This document shows, one piece after another, positions 32,414-41,206 of a DNA stretch of 64,000 bases. The translations under genes and the position numbers were made by a program. The number at the start of each line of letters is the position of its first letter. The stretch's first letter is position 1. The DNA comes from JBBRBB01 sp963830175 (GTDB lineage: Bacteria; Bacteroidota; Bacteroidia; Chitinophagales; Chitinophagaceae), in contig CAWHKV010000007.1 in assembly GCA_963830175.1 (NCBI GenBank), positions 310,001 to 374,000 of the forward strand, read 5' to 3'. A model generated the notes under the pieces. It was not told where the DNA came from. It ran no database searches and saw only the letters and a program-made list of their open reading frames with translations.

Positions 32414-34792
32414 ATGAAAAGAACCATTAAAAAAATTGCAGTTTTAGGCAGTGGCGTTATGGGCTCGCGCATAGCTTGTCATTTTGCAGGCATTGGTGTT
32501 CAGGTATTATTACTGGATATCGTACCTAAAGATGTTGCGCCTGACGCGAAAGCATCTCACAAAAATAAAATTGTGAATGATGCATTGCAGGCAGCTTTAA
32601 AAAGCAATCCATCGCCCATTTATTTTGCAGATGCTGTAAAGAAAATAACAACCGGAAATTTCGACGACAATTTAAAAGATATTGTGAATTGCGATTGGGT
32701 AATTGAAGTTGTTGTTGAAAGATTAGATATAAAACAACAACTGTACGAAAAGGTAGAACAATACAGAAAAAAAGGAACTCTTATAACCACAAACACTTCG
32801 GGCATTCCGATAAATATGCTTTCTGCTGGCAGAAGCGATGATTTTAAAAAACATTTTTGCGGAACCCATTTTTTTAACCCTCCTCGTTACCTGCGGTTGC
32901 TGGAAATTATTCCCGCTAAAGAAACCGATAAGGCTGTCATAGACTTCCTGCTGCATTACGGCGACCTGTTTCTTGGTAAAAAAACTGTTTTAGCCAAAGA
33001 CACGCCTGCATTTATTGCAAACCGCATAGGTGTGTTCAGTATCATGAATATTTTTCACGCCATGGATAAATTGAACTTATCTATTGATGAAATTGATGCA
33101 CTTACAGGCCCTGTTATCGGACGGCCAAAATCAGCCACATTCAGAACAGCAGATGTAGTAGGGATAGACACCCTTGTAAACGTTGCGAAAGGTGTTGCTG
33201 AAAATTGCAGTGATGATGAAGCAAAAGAAATTTTTTCAATTCCGGCATGGCTTCAAAAAATGGTAGAAAACAAATGGTTAGGCGATAAAACCGGTCAGGG
33301 GTTTTTTAAAAAGAAAAAAAATGAAAAAGGTGAATCAGAGATATTCACCCTGGATCTTTCATCGCTTGAATATAATGCACGGACAAAACCAAAATTTGCC
33401 ACGCTAACAGCGGCAAAACCCGTGGAAGATTTGCACAAAAGGTTACCCATGCTTTTGCAGGGAAGCGATAAAGCAGCAGAATTTTACCGCGAATTTCATT
33501 ACGCATTATTTTCCTATATCTCATTTAGAATTCCTGAAATAAGTGATGAGTTATTTCGCCTGGATGATGCTATGAAAGCGGGGTTCGGTTGGGAGATCGG
33601 CGCTTTTGAAACGTGGGATCTGCTCGGCGTAGAGGATACCTTAAAACAAATGGAAGGTGTCGGTTACAAAGTTTCTGGCTGGGTTAAAGAAATGATCGCT
33701 GCCGGAGTTAAATCATTCTATTCAACAAAAAATGGCAAGCGTTATTATTATGATATCCCATCCAAATCTTACAAGATAATTGAAGGCGCAGAATCGTTTA
33801 TTTTATTATCAAATTATACCGATAAAATTGTTTGGAAAAATAGCCAGGCTAATTTATACGATATAGGTGATGAGGTTGTTGCGCTTCAATGGAATTCTAA
33901 AATGAACACAATTGGAAGTGAGGTGTTGGAGGCGCTTAACAAAAGTATTTCCATTGCAGAAGAAAAATTTAAAGGGCTGGTAATCGCTAATGAAGGTGCC
34001 GCTTTTAGTGCAGGCGCCAATGTGGGGATGATCTTTATGTTCGCCATTGAGCAGGACTATGATGAACTGGATATGGCCATTAGAATGTTTCAAAATAGTA
34101 TGATGCGCGTACGTTATTCTTCAGTTCCTGTTGTTGTTGCTCCACATGCCTTAACATTGGGTGGCGGCTGTGAAATGAGCCTGCATGCAGATAAAATTTG
34201 CGCAGCTGCAGAAACATATATTGGGCTGGTAGAAATGGGTGTAGGATTAATTCCCGGTGGTGGGGGAACCAAAGAATTTGTTTTGCGTGCCGCAGATGAA
34301 ATGCACCACGAAGAACCAGAGACTATCACCTTAAAAAACAGGTTTCTAACAATTGCCACTGCAAAAGTAGCTACATCTGCATTCGAAGGATATGAGCTGG
34401 GCATTTTAAGAAGGGGACACGATGAAGTAGTAATTAACCACGAAAGAAGAATAAATGAAGCCAGGCGGTCTGTAATAGAATTACATGAAAGTGGGTATGT
34501 AACACCGGTTCAAAGAAGTGATATCAAAGTATTAGGCAGGTCTGCACTTGGTGCATTGTATGCCGGAATTAATGGCATGCAGCGTGCGAATTACGCAACG
34601 GAACATGACGGGCTTGTTGCTAAAAAATTAGCGTACGTAATGTGTGGCGGCGATTTAAGTGAACCCACACTGGTAACAGAGCAATATTTGCTAGACCTCG
34701 AAAGAGAAGCATTTTTAAGCCTTTGTGGTGAGAAAAAAACATTGGAAAGAATTCAGGCTGTTATAAAAAGCGGAAAGCCGGTAAGAAACTAA
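32414..34792 (+). CDS. 3-hydroxyacyl-CoA dehydrogenase / enoyl-CoA hydratase fusion (FadN-like)
   Basis: A 792-residue bifunctional fatty-acid beta-oxidation protein. The order is dehydrogenase first (IAVLGSGVMGSRIACHFA for NAD, then FCGTHFFNPP with the catalytic His) and hydratase/isomerase at the C-terminus (AFSAGANVGMI, HALTLGGGCEMSLHAD, LIPGGGG). This domain order is that of Bacillus FadN rather than E. coli FadB. It converts enoyl-CoA to 3-ketoacyl-CoA. The usual thiolase partner is not next to it here. The gene ends in a strong hairpin. Confidence 0.9.
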   Translation: MKRTIKKIAVLGSGVMGSRIACHFAGIGVQVLLLDIVPKDVAPDAKASHKNKIVNDALQAALKSNPSPIYFADAVKKITTGNFDDNLKDIVNCDWVIEVVVERLDIKQQLYEKVEQYRKKGTLITTNTSGIPINMLSAGRSDDFKKHFCGTHFFNPPRYLRLLEIIPAKETDKAVIDFLLHYGDLFLGKKTVLAKDTPAFIANRIGVFSIMNIFHAMDKLNLSIDEIDALTGPVIGRPKSATFRTADVVGIDTLVNVAKGVAENCSDDEAKEIFSIPAWLQKMVENKWLGDKTGQGFFKKKKNEKGESEIFTLDLSSLEYNARTKPKFATLTAAKPVEDLHKRLPMLLQGSDKAAEFYREFHYALFSYISFRIPEISDELFRLDDAMKAGFGWEIGAFETWDLLGVEDTLKQMEGVGYKVSGWVKEMIAAGVKSFYSTKNGKRYYYDIPSKSYKIIEGAESFILLSNYTDKIVWKNSQANLYDIGDEVVALQWNSKMNTIGSEVLEALNKSISIAEEKFKGLVIANEGAAFSAGANVGMIFMFAIEQDYDELDMAIRMFQNSMMRVRYSSVPVVVAPHALTLGGGCEMSLHADKICAAAETYIGLVEMGVGLIPGGGGTKEFVLRAADEMHHEEPETITLKNRFLTIATAKVATSAFEGYELGILRRGHDEVVINHERRINEARRSVIELHESGYVTPVQRSDIKVLGRSALGALYAGINGMQRANYATEHDGLVAKKLAYVMCGGDLSEPTLVTEQYLLDLEREAFLSLCGEKKTLERIQAVIKSGKPVRN

Positions 34793-34795
34793 AAT

Positions 34796-34825
34796 AAAAG
34801 GCTTTGCGAATGCAAAGCCTTTTTC
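34796..34825 (+). terminator. Bidirectional terminator
   Basis: A perfect 11-bp stem, AAAGGCTTTGC with its complement around a 4-base loop, followed by T residues. It lies between two convergent genes and can serve both. Confidence 0.85.
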
Positions 34826-34843
34826 TATTATAGGGCAGGATCT

Positions 34844-35413
34844 TTACCGGGTAAATTTAATTTCCATAGACTTAAATTCTTTGCCATCTACAGTGTTGTA
34901 CATTTCTAACAACTGATTATTGTCATCAATAAATTTATACACTTCTCTTACTTTCATTTCTTTGCCAGAGATGGGATCTACCATGGTTCCGTGTAAATTC
35001 ACAGCATTTGCAGCATCATCCCACATACCTTCCATTACCATAATTCCGGTTCCCATATTATCTATCCAGATGTTTTGGAATTTTTTGGTAGCATTATCAT
35101 AGCCAACCAGGCTCATTCCCTCAAATGGCATTCCCATCATCATTCCATGATGTTCTGATTTCTGGTAACGTCCGCCCATAATCATTGAATTTTTAGCGGT
35201 CACAGAGGCTTGCTGCGGTTCTTGGTCGGGAGCCATCCACCATGTTACACTGCCTTTCCATTCGCCATTAGCTTTTGCAAGTTTCTCGTGCATTTTAGTC
35301 GGTGTCATATAATTCATCCAGGCTTTTTGCGCGCCTTCATCCATCTGGGCAAAAAGGTAATTGGAAGAACATACAAACAACAAAGCAACGGTTAGTAAAA
35401 CAATCTTTTTCAT
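34844..35413 (-). CDS. DUF1579 domain-containing secreted protein
   Basis: A 189-residue exported protein. A cleavable signal peptide (MKKIVLLTVALLFVCSSNYLFAQ) precedes a DUF1579 domain. Visible family elements are LAKANGEWKGSVTWW, the SMIMGGRYQKSEHHG segment, GMSLVGYDNATKKFQNIWIDNMGTG and VREVYKFIDDNN. It is rich in Met (GMMMGMPFEGM). The family has no established function. The ATG at 35413 is preferred to one two codons earlier because the positively charged MKK start fits the signal peptide. It is alone between two terminators. Confidence 0.85.
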   Translation of the reverse strand: MKKIVLLTVALLFVCSSNYLFAQMDEGAQKAWMNYMTPTKMHEKLAKANGEWKGSVTWWMAPDQEPQQASVTAKNSMIMGGRYQKSEHHGMMMGMPFEGMSLVGYDNATKKFQNIWIDNMGTGIMVMEGMWDDAANAVNLHGTMVDPISGKEMKVREVYKFIDDNNQLLEMYNTVDGKEFKSMEIKFTR

Positions 35414-35515
35414 ATGCATTGTTTTAATGGTTTATAATAAAAGAAAGGTATTCAAAAAATGTGAAATGATTATAGGAAATGGTATGAACGGAGGATGGAT
35501 TAATTAAGTTTTAAA

Positions 35516-35545
35516 AATAAAAAAGCCTTCATTATGGAAGGCTTT
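35516..35545 (-). terminator. Terminator of clpB
   Basis: Stem AAAGCCTTC/GAAGGCTTT with a 6-base loop. On the minus strand it is followed by a T-rich run just past the true clpB stop at 35551-35553. Confidence 0.8.
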
Positions 35546-35638
35546 AAAATTTATTTTGATGTTGCAGTTTCAACCTGCGCCTCGTTTCGAAAAACAACCA
35601 CACCATCAAACACATCAACTAAAACAGGTATGGATTTA

Positions 35639-37300
35639 TCAATATCCCCCGCCAAGTATTTTTTTGGATAAGGCATTTACAATTTCTTTTTGAATAAGCC
35701 TTTTTAAAGGTCTTGCACCAAACTGCGGATCGTACCCTGATTCTGAAAGATAGTCAATGGCATAATCGCTGAACTGCAATTCAATACCACTTAATGCCAC
35801 CATTTTTTTAAGCTGCGCAAGCTGAATATTTACTATCCCTTTTATTTCTTTTCTAAGCAATGGCTGAAACATAATTATTTCATCTACCCTGTTTAAAAAT
35901 TCAGGGCGTATGGTTTGCCTCAGCAACGTCATTACCTCGGTTTTTGCCTTTCGGGTAGCATCATCTAAGTTTTCTTCATTTACACTTTCGAATGCTTCCT
36001 GTATAAGATGACTTCCGATATTACTTGTCATGATAATGATGGTATTTTTAAAATTTACCACCCTTCCTTTATTATCAGTTAACCTCCCATCATCCAAAAC
36101 CTGCAATAAAATGTTCCATACATCCGGGTTGGCTTTTTCAATCTCATCTAATAAAACAACACTGTATGGTTTTCTTCTAACTGATTCTGTTAGCTGACCA
36201 CCTTCATCATAACCTACATAACCGGGAGGTGCACCTACTAACCGGGATACAGTATGTTTTTCCTGGTACTCGCTCATGTCTATGCGGGTCATCATGCTTT
36301 CATCATCGAACAGATAATCGGCCAGTGCCTTTGCAAGTTCAGTTTTACCAACACCGGTTGTTCCCAGAAATATAAATGAACCGATGGGTTTTTTAGGATC
36401 TTGCAAACCCGCGCGGCTGCGGCGAATGGCATCTGCCACAGCAGTAATTGCTTCATCCTGCCCAACTACGCGTCTATGCAATTCTTCTTCAAGATGTAAC
36501 AATTTTTGCCTTTCGCCTTGCAACATTTTTGTAACAGGAATGCCTGTTGATTTCGCTACGTTTTCTGCAATGTCTTCAGCATCTACTTCTTCTTTCATTA
36601 AACGGGAGCTTTCACTAATTGCATCAAGCTGTTCGGAATATGCTGAAATATTTTTCTCCTGTTCTTTTATTTTTCCATAGCGAATTTCTGCCACCTGTCC
36701 GTAATCACCATTACGTTCTGCCTGCTCTGCCTGGAGTTTTAAACTTTCTATTTCAGCCTTGGTATTTTGAATTTTTTCTACCAGGTCTTTCTCCTCTTTC
36801 CACTTCGACTTTAGGGTATCGCGTTCCACGGAAAGGTTTGCGATCTCTGTATTCAACTCTTTTAATTTAGGTTCATCATTCTCTCTTTTAATGGCTTCCC
36901 GTTCTATTTCCAATTGCCTGATGAGCCTTTCCAGTTTATCCAATTCTTCCGGCATTGAATTCATTTCCAACCTTAATTTGGCTGCACTTTCATCTATCAG
37001 GTCAATGGCTTTATCTGGTAAGAATCTGTCGGAAATATACCTGTGAGAAAGCTCCACTGCAGCAATGATCGCCTCATCTTTTATGCGAACATGGTGGTGC
37101 GTTTCATAACGATCTTTTAAACCACGTAAAATAGAAATGGCATCTTCAACAGTAGGTTCATCTATCATTACTTTTTGAAATCGGCGCTCAAGTGCTTTAT
37201 CTTTTTCAAAAAACTTCTGGTACTCGGTTAATGTGGTGGCCCCAATGGCTCTCAACTCTCCCCGCGCCAGTGCAGGTTTTAAAATATTGGCTGCGTCCAT
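35639..37300 (-). CDS. clpB: ClpB disaggregase, C-terminal fragment (frameshifted at both ends)
   Basis: A 553-residue piece of the ATP-dependent disaggregase ClpB. It contains the end of the first AAA+ domain (AANILKPALARGELRAIGATT), the long coiled-coil middle domain (residues about 110-240) and the second AAA+ domain with Walker A GTTGVGKTELAKAL, Walker B VVLLDEIEKA and the C-terminal small domain. It is out of frame with the N-terminal piece because a run of seven G (minus strand, 37311-37317) should be eight. It also ends early in ILGGGY because five G at 35646-35650 should be four. Beyond that stop, another frame down to 35551 encodes the normal ClpB tail (VDVFDGVVVFRN). Corrected, the protein is about 874 residues. 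Confidence 0.9.
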   Translation of the reverse strand: MDAANILKPALARGELRAIGATTLTEYQKFFEKDKALERRFQKVMIDEPTVEDAISILRGLKDRYETHHHVRIKDEAIIAAVELSHRYISDRFLPDKAIDLIDESAAKLRLEMNSMPEELDKLERLIRQLEIEREAIKRENDEPKLKELNTEIANLSVERDTLKSKWKEEKDLVEKIQNTKAEIESLKLQAEQAERNGDYGQVAEIRYGKIKEQEKNISAYSEQLDAISESSRLMKEEVDAEDIAENVAKSTGIPVTKMLQGERQKLLHLEEELHRRVVGQDEAITAVADAIRRSRAGLQDPKKPIGSFIFLGTTGVGKTELAKALADYLFDDESMMTRIDMSEYQEKHTVSRLVGAPPGYVGYDEGGQLTESVRRKPYSVVLLDEIEKANPDVWNILLQVLDDGRLTDNKGRVVNFKNTIIIMTSNIGSHLIQEAFESVNEENLDDATRKAKTEVMTLLRQTIRPEFLNRVDEIIMFQPLLRKEIKGIVNIQLAQLKKMVALSGIELQFSDYAIDYLSESGYDPQFGARPLKRLIQKEIVNALSKKILGGGY

Positions 37301-38175
37301 AGCACCTTCTCCCCCCCTGCACCAACAAGTGTGTGAATTTCATCTATAAATAAAATGATCTCTCCCTCACTGGTAGATACTTCTTTTATCACACCTTTTA
37401 ATCTCTCTTCAAATTCCCCTTTATACTTTGCACCTGCAATCAGCTGGCCCATATCCAATGCGTAAATGATCTTACTCTTTAGGTTTTCCGGAACATCGCC
37501 ATTTACTATACGCATTGCCAACCCCTCTGCTATAGCGGTTTTACCAACACCGGGTTCACCCACTAAAATGGGGTTGTTTTTACTTCTGCGCGAAAGAATA
37601 TGCAGGGTTCTTCTAATCTCTTCATCACGCCCAATAACAGGATCGAGCTTTCCCTGTTTGGCCATTTCATTTAAGTTACGTGCATATTTGTTAAGGGTAT
37701 TAAACTGGGTCTCCTGGGTTTGTGATTTTACAGTATCACCTTTACGTAGATCTTTAATGGCTGTAGTTAAATTCTTTTCTGTTAACCCTTCGTGCTTCAA
37801 CAATTTTGCAGTTGAATCATTTCCCTGAACAATAGCTAATAACAAATGCTCGGGTGTAACAAACTCATCACCAAAATTTTTCAATAAAGATCCCGCCCGC
37901 AACACCATACTGTTTGCCTCTCTGCCAACTGATTGAGCAGGCTCACCACTTTGAATTTTTGGCAACTTATTTAATTGCTGTTCTAATTGCGTTTTTAGCT
38001 GCGGTAAATTCACGGCATTCTTTTTTAACAGATATTCAACGGGTGAATCTTCCTGGGATAGCAAGGCCTTTAAAATATGTTCGGTTTCTATATTTGCATG
38101 CCTATCATTATACGCAAGCTGTTGTGCCTGTTGTATTGCCTCAGACGCCTTTATGGTAAAGTTTCCTAAGTTCAT
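37279..38175 (-). CDS. clpB: ClpB disaggregase, N-terminal fragment (frameshifted)
   Basis: The first 298 residues of ClpB. They include the Clp N-domain repeats (residues 1-150, with LGNFTIKASEAIQQAQQLA at the start) and most of the first AAA+ domain with Walker A GEPGVGKTAIAEGLA and Walker B IILFIDEIHTLVGAGG. After this the frame breaks into EKVLWTQPIF and stops, because one G is missing from a homopolymer. ClpB works with DnaK to rescue aggregated proteins in the cytosol after heat stress. The promoter and a 5' hairpin are described separately. The break is probably a sequencing error rather than a real mutation. Confidence 0.9.
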   Translation of the reverse strand: MNLGNFTIKASEAIQQAQQLAYNDRHANIETEHILKALLSQEDSPVEYLLKKNAVNLPQLKTQLEQQLNKLPKIQSGEPAQSVGREANSMVLRAGSLLKNFGDEFVTPEHLLLAIVQGNDSTAKLLKHEGLTEKNLTTAIKDLRKGDTVKSQTQETQFNTLNKYARNLNEMAKQGKLDPVIGRDEEIRRTLHILSRRSKNNPILVGEPGVGKTAIAEGLAMRIVNGDVPENLKSKIIYALDMGQLIAGAKYKGEFEERLKGVIKEVSTSEGEIILFIDEIHTLVGAGGEKVLWTQPIF

Positions 38176-38193
38176 AATTTCAATATTTAATAA

Positions 38194-38249
38194 ATAGCTG
38201 CACTATATACGCAGCTATAAAAAGTATTATACATGTATCAAATAACAAT
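38194..38249 (-). promoter_or_regulatory. clpB promoter and 5' leader hairpin
   Basis: On the minus strand TTG (38246-38248), a 19-base spacer and TACTTTTT (38219-38226) form a near-consensus promoter. The spacer holds the palindrome ATACATGTAT (38229-38238). Around the start site lies an 8-bp perfect hairpin (38194-38201 with 38211-38218, 9-base loop), which could stabilise the mRNA, act as a thermosensor or be an operator. Confidence 0.55.
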
Positions 38250-38414
38250 CCATTAATTCAAACAGGTTATTGTGTCGGTGAAATAGAGGTAATACTGCTT
38301 GAAAGTCAGGCCAGCAGTGTATTACATGTAATTTTTGCAGCGTTTTTAATTTTTAAATATATAAGTAATGCCATTAGTTTGATCAAATAAACTCTTTACC
38401 AAGATTTGCGAAAT

Positions 38415-38422
38415 TATCTTTG
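38415..38422 (+). promoter_or_regulatory. -7 element for queG
   Basis: TATCTTTG is a perfect TAnnTTTG match, giving a leader of about 16 bases before the TTG start at 38443. No TTG is found at the right -33 spacing. The rest of the 267-base gap from 38176 holds the clpB promoter only. Confidence 0.5.
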
Positions 38423-38442
38423 CAAGGCAATTAGAAAATAGC

Positions 38443-39384
38443 TTGAATACACTTGAAGCACATACCAGGTTTATTAAAAATACTGCCTCCGAATTAGGTT
38501 TTAATTATTGTGGTATATCTAAGGCAGTGCAATTAACTGAAGATGCGAGGCGTTTAGAAGATTGGCTTTCCAAAGGCATGCATGGAGATATGCACTATAT
38601 GGAAAATCATTTTGACATGCGTGTAAATCCCCAATTACTCGTGCCGGGGGCTAAATCAGTGATCACACTTTTATTGAATTATTTTCCTCATGAAGCGCAA
38701 AATGAGGGTGCACCCAAAATTTCGAAATATGCATACGGAAAAGATTACCATGAGGTGATCAGGGAAAAATTAAATGAATTATTATCTTCTATTAAAGACA
38801 AAATTGGTGATGTGAATGGTCGTGGATTCGTTGATTCAGCCCCGGTGCTCGAAAGAACCTGGGCACAAAAAAGCGGGCTGGGCTGGATTGGTAAAAATGG
38901 GAACATGATCACGACAAAAAACGGCTCTTTTTTCTTCATTGCAACAATAATCACCGATCTCGAATTACACTATGATGATCCGTTTGTAAAAGACTATTGC
39001 GGTACCTGCACGCGCTGCATAGACAACTGCCCCACTGAAGCTATATTGCCAAATAAAGTGGTGGATGGCAGCAAATGCATCAGTTATTTTACTATTGAAT
39101 TGAAGGACCTGTTGATACCTGATGAGATGAAAGGCAAATTTAATAACTGGATGTTCGGATGCGATATTTGCCAGGATGTTTGCCCCTGGAACCGGTTTTC
39201 AAAACCACATTCAGAAATAGCTTTCACCCCCATACCCGAGGTATTAAATTTTTCAACAAAGCAATGGGAATCATTGTCAGAAGAAGCTTTTAAAAAGATA
39301 TTTAAAAACAGCGCGATCAAACGAACAAAATTTAAAGGGTTACAAAGAAATCTTCAATTCATTCAAAAGGATGAACAACTATAA
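38443..39384 (+). CDS. queG: Epoxyqueuosine reductase QueG (TTG start)
   Basis: A 313-residue cobalamin-dependent iron-sulfur enzyme performing the last step of queuosine synthesis in tRNA, epoxyqueuosine to queuosine. It has the FNYCGISKA start, DMRVNPQLLVPGAKSVI, SAPVLERTWAQKSGLGWIGKN, and two ferredoxin motifs CGTCTRCIDNCP and CDICQDVCPWN for [4Fe-4S] clusters. The C-terminal HEAT-repeat extension of E. coli QueG is missing, which is usual in this phylum. No ATG precedes the conserved N-terminus, so TTG at 38443 is taken, supported by the -7 box just upstream. Confidence 0.92.
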   Translation: MNTLEAHTRFIKNTASELGFNYCGISKAVQLTEDARRLEDWLSKGMHGDMHYMENHFDMRVNPQLLVPGAKSVITLLLNYFPHEAQNEGAPKISKYAYGKDYHEVIREKLNELLSSIKDKIGDVNGRGFVDSAPVLERTWAQKSGLGWIGKNGNMITTKNGSFFFIATIITDLELHYDDPFVKDYCGTCTRCIDNCPTEAILPNKVVDGSKCISYFTIELKDLLIPDEMKGKFNNWMFGCDICQDVCPWNRFSKPHSEIAFTPIPEVLNFSTKQWESLSEEAFKKIFKNSAIKRTKFKGLQRNLQFIQKDEQL

Positions 39385-39426
39385 GGTTGGGCCAGTTACT
39401 TAAGCATCAACATTTACATTTGCTGC

Positions 39427-40701
39427 ATGAATATTATTCAATCAGATAAAGAATACATCTGGCATCCGTTCACCCCGCAAAAAAATATGGATGATAATAT
39501 TGCCATCGCCAGTGGTAAGGGCAGTATAATTATTGATATTGATGGCCATACATACATAGATGCTGTAAGCAGCTGGTGGGTTAACCTTCACGGACATGCG
39601 CACCACTACATTGCTGAAAAGCTTTACCAACAAGCCTTACAGCTTGAGCAGGTTATTTTTGCAGGCTTTACCCATGAACCTGCTGTTACACTGGCACGTC
39701 GCTTACTGGAAATTTTACCTGGTAACCTTTCTAAAATATTCTATAGTGATAATGGTTCTACTTCAACAGAGGTAGCATTAAAAATGGCTGTGCAATATTG
39801 GTGGAACAAGAAAAAAGAATCAACTAAAAGAAAGAAAATTATTGCTTTTAAAAACGCTTACCATGGTGATACATTCGGTGCAATGAGTGTTAGCGACCGA
39901 AGCGTATTCACACTGGCTTTTCACGATCTTTTGTTCGAGGTGATATTTATTCCTTTGCCAACAACAAATAATGTTGATGAAATAAAAGAAACCTTTCGCA
40001 GGCATGGTGCAGAGACCGCCGCCTTCATATATGAACCTTTAGTGCAGGGTGCAGGTGGAATGAAAATGTATGAAGCAACTTTACTGGATGAATTACTGCT
40101 TTGCGCAAAAAAACTTGATATTTTATGCATCGCCGATGAAGTGATGACAGGATTTGGAAGAACAGGAAAACTATTTGCCAGCGAATACATGAACGAAAAA
40201 CCAGATATTATTTGCCTGAGCAAAGGATTAACGGGTGGCACCATGGCACTTGGCGTTACAGCATGCAGCAAAAAAATATACAACGCGTATGTAGATGATG
40301 ATAGCCTGAAAACTTTTTTTCATGGGCACTCATTCACAGCAAATCCACTGGCGTGTACCGTTGCCAATGCAAGCCTTGACTTGTTGTTACAGGAAAATTG
40401 TTTTGAAAGAATAAAAAACATTTGCATTAAGCATGCGCGATTTGCAGAAAAACTCTTAACGGAAACTCATCAAAAACCTATAAAAAACGTTCGCACATTA
40501 GGCACCATACTGGCATTCGAAATTGATGAAGGAGAGGATGAATATTTAAATAATATAAGTAAGCAAATAACCTTGGAATGTTTGAAACGTGGTGTTTATT
40601 TGAGACCATTGGGAAACACGTTATATATTATGCCTCCCTATTGCATAACAAAATCGGAGCTTGAAAAAATTTATGAAACCATCATAGAAATCCTGAATTA
40701 A
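39427..40701 (+). CDS. bioA: Adenosylmethionine-8-amino-7-oxononanoate aminotransferase
   Basis: A 424-residue class III PLP aminotransferase of biotin synthesis (KAPA + SAM to DAPA). Features are IWHPFTPQ at the start, SSWWVNLHGHAH (substrate-binding Trp/Tyr region), the YSDNGSTSTEVALKMAVQYW phosphate-binding loop, IADEVMTGFGRTG and the Schiff-base Lys in CLSKGLTGG. No other bio gene is adjacent. Its 3' end overlaps the convergent SRPBCC gene by 4 bases. Confidence 0.93.
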   Translation: MNIIQSDKEYIWHPFTPQKNMDDNIAIASGKGSIIIDIDGHTYIDAVSSWWVNLHGHAHHYIAEKLYQQALQLEQVIFAGFTHEPAVTLARRLLEILPGNLSKIFYSDNGSTSTEVALKMAVQYWWNKKKESTKRKKIIAFKNAYHGDTFGAMSVSDRSVFTLAFHDLLFEVIFIPLPTTNNVDEIKETFRRHGAETAAFIYEPLVQGAGGMKMYEATLLDELLLCAKKLDILCIADEVMTGFGRTGKLFASEYMNEKPDIICLSKGLTGGTMALGVTACSKKIYNAYVDDDSLKTFFHGHSFTANPLACTVANASLDLLLQENCFERIKNICIKHARFAEKLLTETHQKPIKNVRTLGTILAFEIDEGEDEYLNNISKQITLECLKRGVYLRPLGNTLYIMPPYCITKSELEKIYETIIEILN

Positions 40702-41183
40702 GCTGCCTTATGCTCTGCCAGATTTTTTAAATTTTCAAGGCTGTTTTCCATAAAGGGCCCTAAAATCTTATCGTTTAGCATACTGCCTAAACGCTCCCAG
40801 GGATACCAGCCAATATGCTGTAAAAAATACCAGTTTATGGTGGTTATATTAACACGGTTATCGTGGAACAACAAAAAATTACATTGCTGGCTTTGTCCAT
40901 TTTCACTTTTCCAAAGGGTAATAACAGAATCTTTATCTGCATGAACAACAGTAAATTGTTCAAATGATTTTTTTTCAATTGCGTTGGATGAATCTGCACC
41001 AATGACCTCCATCCACAAAGGCCATTTATTGATGTCTGAAACCAGCGCGTACACAGAATCTTGGGGAGCATTAATATTTATTGCCCGGGAAACTTTTACT
41101 GTTGATGGAAAAAGCAACCCCATGGCTGTAATCAATAAAAACAATACCAGAATACTTATACTTCCCAGTTTAAATAATCTCAT
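40698..41183 (-). CDS. SRPBCC-family membrane-anchored protein
   Basis: A 161-residue protein with an N-terminal transmembrane helix (residues about 8-28), followed by a START/SRPBCC-type domain beginning VKVSRAININAPQDSVYALVSDINKWPLWM, the usual first strand and helix of polyketide-cyclase/Bet v 1 folds. Such domains bind hydrophobic ligands, and the ligand is unknown. It lies 23 bases downstream of the ABC-2 permease gene on the same strand and may share its transcript. Confidence 0.8.
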   Translation of the reverse strand: MRLFKLGSISILVLFLLITAMGLLFPSTVKVSRAININAPQDSVYALVSDINKWPLWMEVIGADSSNAIEKKSFEQFTVVHADKDSVITLWKSENGQSQQCNFLLFHDNRVNITTINWYFLQHIGWYPWERLGSMLNDKILGPFMENSLENLKNLAEHKAA

Positions 41184-41206
41184 AAATAATTATAATGAAG
41201 AAAAAG

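Noticed and set aside
36384..36680. Plus-strand frames within clpB as separate genes
   Set aside because: They are out-of-frame shadows of the AAA+ domain with low-complexity Ser/Cys composition.
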